Origin: Kiloniellaceae bacterium | GTDB taxonomy: Bacteria; Pseudomonadota; Alphaproteobacteria; Kiloniellales; J153 | Direction of reading: 5' to 3' | Length of the DNA: 64,000 bases | NCBI GenBank assembly: GCA_021776115.1 | Contig: JAJFGN010000065.1 | Coordinates: 1 to 64,000, forward strand | Part shown: positions 59,620-64,000 of the stretch, piece by piece | Numbering within the stretch: the first letter of the stretch is position 1 | How the letters are laid out: each line of letters opens with the position of its first letter | Program-made: the position numbers and the translations under genes | Notes under the pieces: generated by a model | Seen by the model: the letters and a program-made list of their open reading frames with translations, nothing else | Told to the model about the DNA's origin: nothing | The model's database searches: none

Positions 59620-60504
59620 TTATGTTTCAACCATAACTGCTTCTTCCCGAGTCATGTCGATTGAAACCCGCAGGCTGTGCCGGCCACCGCCTGCCGTACC
59701 TAGCAGGGGCGCCGTGTCGCGATAATCCCGGCCCCAGGCCAGGGTGACGTAACCGGCGTCTGCAAGGCTATCGTTAGCCGGGTCGAAATCGACCCAGCCG
59801 AGACCCGGCGCATGGACGGCGAACCAGGCATGGGAGGCGTCGCCGCCCGGCGGCGCACCAGCGGCCTTCATCGCCGAGGTATCGAGATAGCCACTGACAT
59901 AGCGGGCCGCCAAGCCCAGCGCGCGCAGACAGGCAGCGCCCAGATGCGCGAAGTCCTGACACACCCCTTTGCCCAGACGCATAGTCTCGGCCGCCGTGGT
60001 TTCGACCGTGGTTGCGCCGGGCACATAGGCGAAGTCGCGGTGGATCCGTGCGGTCAGATCGCGCGTGGCGCGCAAGACCGGGCGTCCGGGTGGGAAGCTG
60101 GCCCGCGCATAATCGGCGAGATTGGGCGGACAGGCCGTTAGGGATGTTTCGGCAAGAAATGGGGCGAGGTCCGGCGCAGTCGCGGAATCGACTTCCGGCC
60201 GCGCGCACTCCCACGGCGGCGAATCGGCCAAGGCCGTACCTTGGCGCGGCGCTATGTCTACGATATTGATCGCGCTAACCTCAAGAGTCTGGTGCGCCGC
60301 CGGAACCGTGAACCTGGCGACAAGGTTGCCGAAGGCATCGCGCCATTCGCGCCGCTTGCCGGTCAGGGGACGCACCACGAGTTGATGAAAGTGGCACTGC
60401 TGGCCCGGCAGGTCGCGCGCCCTGAGGCGCGCTTCCAGGGCACAGGACGCGGTCGCCGCGTCGAACTCGTATCGCGTCGTGTGCAGGATGCGGTAGCGGG
60501 TCAT
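59620..60504 (-). CDS. Transglutaminase-like cysteine protease family protein
   Basis: The 294-residue protein has the bacterial transglutaminase N-terminal domain (MTRYRILHTTRYEFDAATASCALEARLRARD) and the core domain with the triad Cys in GKGVCQDFAHLG, His in GDASHAWFAVHAPG and Asp in WVDFDPANDS. These proteins cut or join peptide bonds. It has no signal peptide. In most genomes it sits with ATP-grasp and alpha-E genes; here it is inside a type VI locus, so it may act on a secreted or cell-wall peptide or be an unrelated passenger. Confidence 0.87.
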   Translation of the reverse strand: MTRYRILHTTRYEFDAATASCALEARLRARDLPGQQCHFHQLVVRPLTGKRREWRDAFGNLVARFTVPAAHQTLEVSAINIVDIAPRQGTALADSPPWECARPEVDSATAPDLAPFLAETSLTACPPNLADYARASFPPGRPVLRATRDLTARIHRDFAYVPGATTVETTAAETMRLGKGVCQDFAHLGAACLRALGLAARYVSGYLDTSAMKAAGAPPGGDASHAWFAVHAPGLGWVDFDPANDSLADAGYVTLAWGRDYRDTAPLLGTAGGGRHSLRVSIDMTREEAVMVET

Positions 60505-60529
60505 TGGATCTTCGCCACGTGCGCCTGAT

Positions 60530-60919
60530 TCAACCTACCTGTGTTCGCACGGAATTCGGATTGCTGATCGAAATCACCCCGGCCCACTGGCACATGCACT
60601 TGCAGTCTTTATGCAAGGCAGGTTGACCGCCCACCGTGACGGTGGGATTCGGTGGCGCCCAAGGTAGGCTGGTGGCTGGAACGCAAGGAGCCTGCGTGAA
60701 CACGCCGCTTGCCGCCGATGTCGCCGCGATGACCGCCGGGTTGGTCGGGGCCTTGCACATGCCGAACGGCGGAATGTTCACGGCCGGCTTGTGGTCCATG
60801 ATCGTGGCCGCGGCGCCCATTCCCGAAATTGTGCGGTTTAGCGGAAGCACGGTCAGGGTTGCGGGCGCCGCTCCAAACGAACACTTGAGTTGTGCACCGG
60901 TACACACCAGTTCTGGCAT
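60530..60919 (-). CDS. PAAR-like (DUF4280/DUF4150-type) spike-tip protein
   Basis: The 129-residue protein has the PAAR-like pattern: CTGAQLKCSFGAAPATLTVLP at the start, a glycine-rich centre with NIPPFGMCKAPTNPAV, and a C-terminal Cys cluster KDCKCMCQWAGVISI. The Cys and His residues probably bind a metal at the tip of the VgrG spike. ATG 60919 follows gagagga. It comes directly after the DUF2169 gene (25-base gap), the usual VgrG-DUF2169-PAAR order. Confidence 0.85.
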   Translation of the reverse strand: MPELVCTGAQLKCSFGAAPATLTVLPLNRTISGMGAAATIMDHKPAVNIPPFGMCKAPTNPAVIAATSAASGVFTQAPCVPATSLPWAPPNPTVTVGGQPALHKDCKCMCQWAGVISISNPNSVRTQVG

Positions 60920-60944
60920 CTTTCAGGTTCCTCTCAAACAATGA

Positions 60945-62567
60945 CTATCCGCGGCTGATCTCGTCAGTTCCGGCTTCATGAGGCTCCGGGCCCATGTCTT
61001 CGCCGGCGACGTGGGCGAGCAGGGCCAGGAACATCGCGCCGTCGTTCACCGGCGGCCGGTCGGCACCATAAGCGGCGGTCAGTGCGGCGATAGTCTCAGT
61101 TTCCGCCGCGCTTTGCGCCGGCCAATCGGGAACCTCGCCGGCCGCGATGGCCTGTTCTGCCTTTTCACCCGGCAGTTCCATGGCGGGAGGCTTGCCGGGC
61201 TCGATCTTGTCCAGGAATTGCATTGCGGCATCAATTGCGGTCGAGTCCTCAAGCAGTGCTTGAATATCTTTGGGCAGCTCGCCGAATTCCAATCCCGCGA
61301 GCAGCAGGGTCCCGGTACTTGCCGCTTTAGGGCTGCTCGGACCTTCCGGCGCTACGACCGCGTCTTGAGCGGTTTGACTCAAGCCGAGGCCGGCAAGCTG
61401 CTTCGACATTGCGTCTATGAGGTCCGGGTCTGCGCTGGGTTCTTCATCCTCGTCCGAAGTCTTGGCATTGTCCGGAGTTTCCTCGGCGCCGTCCTGTGGG
61501 GCGAAAAATTCTTTAAGGGGTGCGGGGGCGGAGGCGTCCGGCACACCCGAAGCCGTGGTGACACCATCCATGCCCGCGTTGGGGTCTGCCGGGCCATCGC
61601 CGGAGCCTAAGCCGTCGAATCGCGGATCGTCCAGCTTGGCTTGCTCGGCCAGTATCGGTGTTCCCACCTCGGGATCGTCGAGAGCCAGCCTGATCTCGGG
61701 CGGCAGCCCATCCGGCGCGCCGCCGGCCGCGGACAGGACTTCTTCGGCCTTTTCCGATTTGGCCGGTTCCTCCACCGGTTCCTCGGCGTCGAGCCTTGAG
61801 CAGTAGGCCGCCTCGGCCTTTGGCGCATCGGTCAGATTCTCCGAAACCACGAGCACATCGGTTTCCGAATCGGGGTTAGCCTCGGCCTGGCCGCGCCACA
61901 GGAGCACCAGGGTATCGCTGGCGGCATCAAGCCAGAGCGTATCGAGATTCATCTCGACCTCCGCCGCATCGCCGCCTTCTTGTTTCAGGAAGCAGCGGAC
62001 CTTGAGGCCGGGCAGCCGGGCGCGGAAAGAGTCGTGCCTGGGGTGCAGGTTTTCGAGCGCGATCTCCTCGTTGCCCTGCAGGTAGCCCTCGACCTGCATC
62101 TCCGATGGCGCGGCGTTGAAGTAGTCCCAGGGACAGCTTTCGGCCAGGTGTGGCCAGTGATATTCGAACCAATCGCCCGCGTTGGCGCCGGCCAGCTTGG
62201 CCCGTGAAGCGGCGGAGCGACTCACGGGACCGAAGCTGGCCAGCGCCGCGCCGTGCCCGCCGACCCTACATGTGTCGGAGGCAGGCTCCCCGCGGCCATC
62301 GCATCCGACCAGCAGAAGGTCGGCGCGTGGCTTGAAGGGGGCGAAATCGTCTTCGTAACGGCAAACCCGATCCGCGCCATCGCCCGCGAACTGGTCGCCG
62401 CACAGGAGGTGTTGCTCAGGCGCCGTGGCCGCCGCTTCGTCCTGCGCCAAGGCGAAGGTCCCCTTAACGATCAGCGTGAAACCCGCGGGATTGGCGCCGG
62501 ACCTGACGGCAATGGAGCCGACGGCAAATGGTGTCTCGTTTACGATACGCATGACTGTTGTCCGCAT
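60945..62567 (-). CDS. DUF2169 type VI adaptor protein
   Basis: The 540-residue protein has an N-terminal DUF2169 domain (about 5-290), including RIVNETPFAVGSIAVRSGANPAGFTLIVKGTFAL, PWDYFNAAPSEMQVEGYLQGNEEIALENLHP and LDTLWLDAASDTLVLLWRGQ. The remaining 250 residues are acidic, Ala/Pro/Glu-rich and low in complexity, with repeated short acidic motifs. DUF2169 proteins help load PAAR-like effectors on VgrG. Starts at 62567 (gaagga just before) and 62552 are both possible; a TTG at 62615 would overlap vgrG. Confidence 0.85.
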   Translation of the reverse strand: MRTTVMRIVNETPFAVGSIAVRSGANPAGFTLIVKGTFALAQDEAAATAPEQHLLCGDQFAGDGADRVCRYEDDFAPFKPRADLLLVGCDGRGEPASDTCRVGGHGAALASFGPVSRSAASRAKLAGANAGDWFEYHWPHLAESCPWDYFNAAPSEMQVEGYLQGNEEIALENLHPRHDSFRARLPGLKVRCFLKQEGGDAAEVEMNLDTLWLDAASDTLVLLWRGQAEANPDSETDVLVVSENLTDAPKAEAAYCSRLDAEEPVEEPAKSEKAEEVLSAAGGAPDGLPPEIRLALDDPEVGTPILAEQAKLDDPRFDGLGSGDGPADPNAGMDGVTTASGVPDASAPAPLKEFFAPQDGAEETPDNAKTSDEDEEPSADPDLIDAMSKQLAGLGLSQTAQDAVVAPEGPSSPKAASTGTLLLAGLEFGELPKDIQALLEDSTAIDAAMQFLDKIEPGKPPAMELPGEKAEQAIAAGEVPDWPAQSAAETETIAALTAAYGADRPPVNDGAMFLALLAHVAGEDMGPEPHEAGTDEISRG

Positions 62568-62592
62568 TCCTTCGGGTTGACGCTCGATTGGA

Positions 62593-64000
62593 TTAGTTGA
62601 GTTTGATCTGTCCACCCTTGAGGCTGATCATATTCCCGTTGAGTTCTATCTTGACGGCATCGATCGACACCGTTCCGTCGGATTTGAGAGTGATGGCTGC
62701 GCCGCCTGGCATCATCCCTATTCTGAGGTCGATCCTGTCCTTTTTTAGCTCGACCGTCGGCAATCCCAATTGAGTTCCCGTGTCGGTTGCCTTTTCGACC
62801 TGGGACCTGAGGACCGTGGGCACGCCGAAACCAAGAAGGGGGAGAGCTTTCAAGAACTGGCCGCCCCTGGTTAGTCCCCGGAACCAATTCTTGGCCGCGC
62901 CGACCGCAGGTTTGTTAACCTGCAACATGATGCTTTCTGCGGCGATCAAATCCTGTTCCTCGGACACCGAATAGGTATTGCCTTCGACGTGCACGAACTC
63001 GCCCGCCTGGTTCCAATGGTACTTCCAGTCGGAGTCGATTTCGACGACCATGCCCTGGTGCACGCTGCCGGTGAATCCGGCCCAGTACGAGAGGTCCATG
63101 CCGCCGGCGATCTCGGTGCGGATGCCCAAATAGGTGTCGAGCTTGTTGCCGAGGGTGTGACTCTCCTGGTAGCCCTTGTAGGTGCTGTAGGTATCGCCCT
63201 TGGTTCTGTTCTCGGTGTAACCTTCGTAGTCGGCTTTGGTCCAACCGTTGCGGGTCACTTCGGTCGTGCCCCACTGCTTCGGGCTGTCGGCGTCGGCCGC
63301 CGCGTCCCGCGAATCGCCGGTCAAGCCACAGGCGGTGCCGGTCTCAACCCATTTCATGCTGACGTTGCCGGGGACGTTGCTGCCGTTGCGGAGCACGCCG
63401 TTGACGGCGTCCATGCTGATCGAACCGTTGCAGATGACCTGGCGGTAATTGCCGGTGATGATCTCGACGCTGTCGCCCAGCGTGGTGCTTAGGCGGTTGC
63501 CGCTGACGTGATCGCGCCAGACGACGCCGTTGCGGAATTTGGCCTTCGACGCCTCGTCCGTGCGTGAGGGGTTGCCGCTATTTTCGTCATTGCCGTCGCT
63601 GACGTTATCGATAAAGCCGTCGAAGAGCCCCTCGGCCCGGGTTTGAGTTTGAACCGTCGTGGTCTCGCCGGTTTGATTGTCCGTCGTGGTCTTCTCCAGG
63701 GCGGGGAGCCCGAACAAGTCGTCGCCCGGTTCCGCCCGCAGCGGCAACCAAGCCGCGTCCTCGCCGCTCTTAAGGGCTGAGCCGTCGGTGCGTGGAATAT
63801 TGGCGCCCATGCGCATATAGGCTTCGATCTTGTCGTTCGGTAAACCCTGGTTGCCAGGATGCGCATCGGGCTGCGCTCCGTAGTACTGGTAATGCGGATC
63901 CTGCGGATCGATCGTTTGCGGTGGATTGTTTTTGCTTGAATCCAGTGTCGCTTGCGGCACGTGCATGCGGAGGTAACGGCCCTGACCTTGCTCGTTGGCG
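62593..64000 (-). CDS. vgrG: VgrG-type spike protein, cut by the window edge
   Basis: The 3' part of the gene encodes at least 468 residues; the frame continues through the right edge with no stop. Just beyond the Met at 63966 the sequence reads GQGRYLRMHVPQA, matching the GRY-x-V-R-x region of the gp5-like OB domain in VgrG. The C-terminus ends in glycine-rich beta repeats, AAITLKSDGTVSIDAVKIELNGNMISLKGGQIKLN, as in VgrG stalks. Between them lie about 300 residues rich in Tyr, Trp and Gly (WTKADYEGYTENRTKGDTYSTYKGYQES) not typical of VgrG. The N-terminal gp27-like part is outside the window. Confidence 0.85.
   Translation of the reverse strand, partial: ANEQGQGRYLRMHVPQATLDSSKNNPPQTIDPQDPHYQYYGAQPDAHPGNQGLPNDKIEAYMRMGANIPRTDGSALKSGEDAAWLPLRAEPGDDLFGLPALEKTTTDNQTGETTTVQTQTRAEGLFDGFIDNVSDGNDENSGNPSRTDEASKAKFRNGVVWRDHVSGNRLSTTLGDSVEIITGNYRQVICNGSISMDAVNGVLRNGSNVPGNVSMKWVETGTACGLTGDSRDAAADADSPKQWGTTEVTRNGWTKADYEGYTENRTKGDTYSTYKGYQESHTLGNKLDTYLGIRTEIAGGMDLSYWAGFTGSVHQGMVVEIDSDWKYHWNQAGEFVHVEGNTYSVSEEQDLIAAESIMLQVNKPAVGAAKNWFRGLTRGGQFLKALPLLGFGVPTVLRSQVEKATDTGTQLGLPTVELKKDRIDLRIGMMPGGAAITLKSDGTVSIDAVKIELNGNMISLKGGQIKLN

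Overview
The window is high-GC DNA from a free-living bacterium, most likely an alphaproteobacterium of the Rhodospirillales type. Pointers are a COQ9-family gene close to rpsU, a DUF465 protein, SoxXYZABCD, a SqrR/BigR-type sensor, GlnT/GmaS-type ligases with split glutamate-synthase subunits, and type VI secretion genes. No rRNA, tRNA, CRISPR array, prophage or insertion sequence was recognised.

Layout. 1-8.7 kb holds housekeeping and accessory genes: a palindromic repeat at the left edge, a 44-residue lipoprotein, rpsU, an amidase, a peptide deformylase, COQ9, purE-purK, a diguanylate cyclase, a DUF465 protein and a phosphofructokinase with mixed ATP/PPi signatures. 7.9-20.6 kb is a methylamine-nitrogen region: a FadR/GntR regulator divergent from gmaS-mgsABC, two unknown genes, an ammonium/methylammonium transporter with a small membrane partner, an XRE-cupin regulator and a second set of glutamate-synthase-like genes (glxBCD type). 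21.3-26.6 kb pairs a Crp-family regulator with a class III nucleotide cyclase, followed by a PAP2 phosphatase overlapping a glutamic (G1) peptidase and a truncated cyclase remnant.

27-38 kb carries tdm (TMAO demethylase), tmm (trimethylamine monooxygenase), a complete branched-chain-type ABC importer split over two convergent operons, and an enolase-superfamily enzyme. 38.1-39.4 kb has a TetR regulator and an AhpD-like protein sharing an operator-like sequence. 39.4-53 kb is a full sulfur-oxidation island: SqrR/BigR-like repressor, soxS, soxV/ccdA, soxXYZABCD, an FccB-like flavoprotein, a secreted hydrolase, a SoxH-like protein, a HbpS-like protein, soxW and a TsuA-type thiosulfate importer. 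53-64 kb is part of a type VI secretion locus: clpV, tagF, pppA, two unknown proteins, a transglutaminase, a PAAR-like protein, a DUF2169 adaptor and a VgrG cut by the window edge.

How the genes work together. Tmm would oxidise trimethylamine to TMAO and Tdm would cleave TMAO to dimethylamine and formaldehyde. A dimethylamine demethylase, not seen here, would give methylamine, which GmaS and MgsABC would turn into N-methylglutamate; its dehydrogenase (MgdABCD) is also not in the window. The scattered amine genes appear to be tied together by a shared regulatory sequence: TTGGT/ACCAA elements, often as direct repeats 11 bp apart, lie upstream of the GntR gene, gmaS, tdm and the tmm/importer pair, and in another arrangement upstream of amt. 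The Sox island would let the same cell gain energy from thiosulfate or sulfide while growing on organic carbon.
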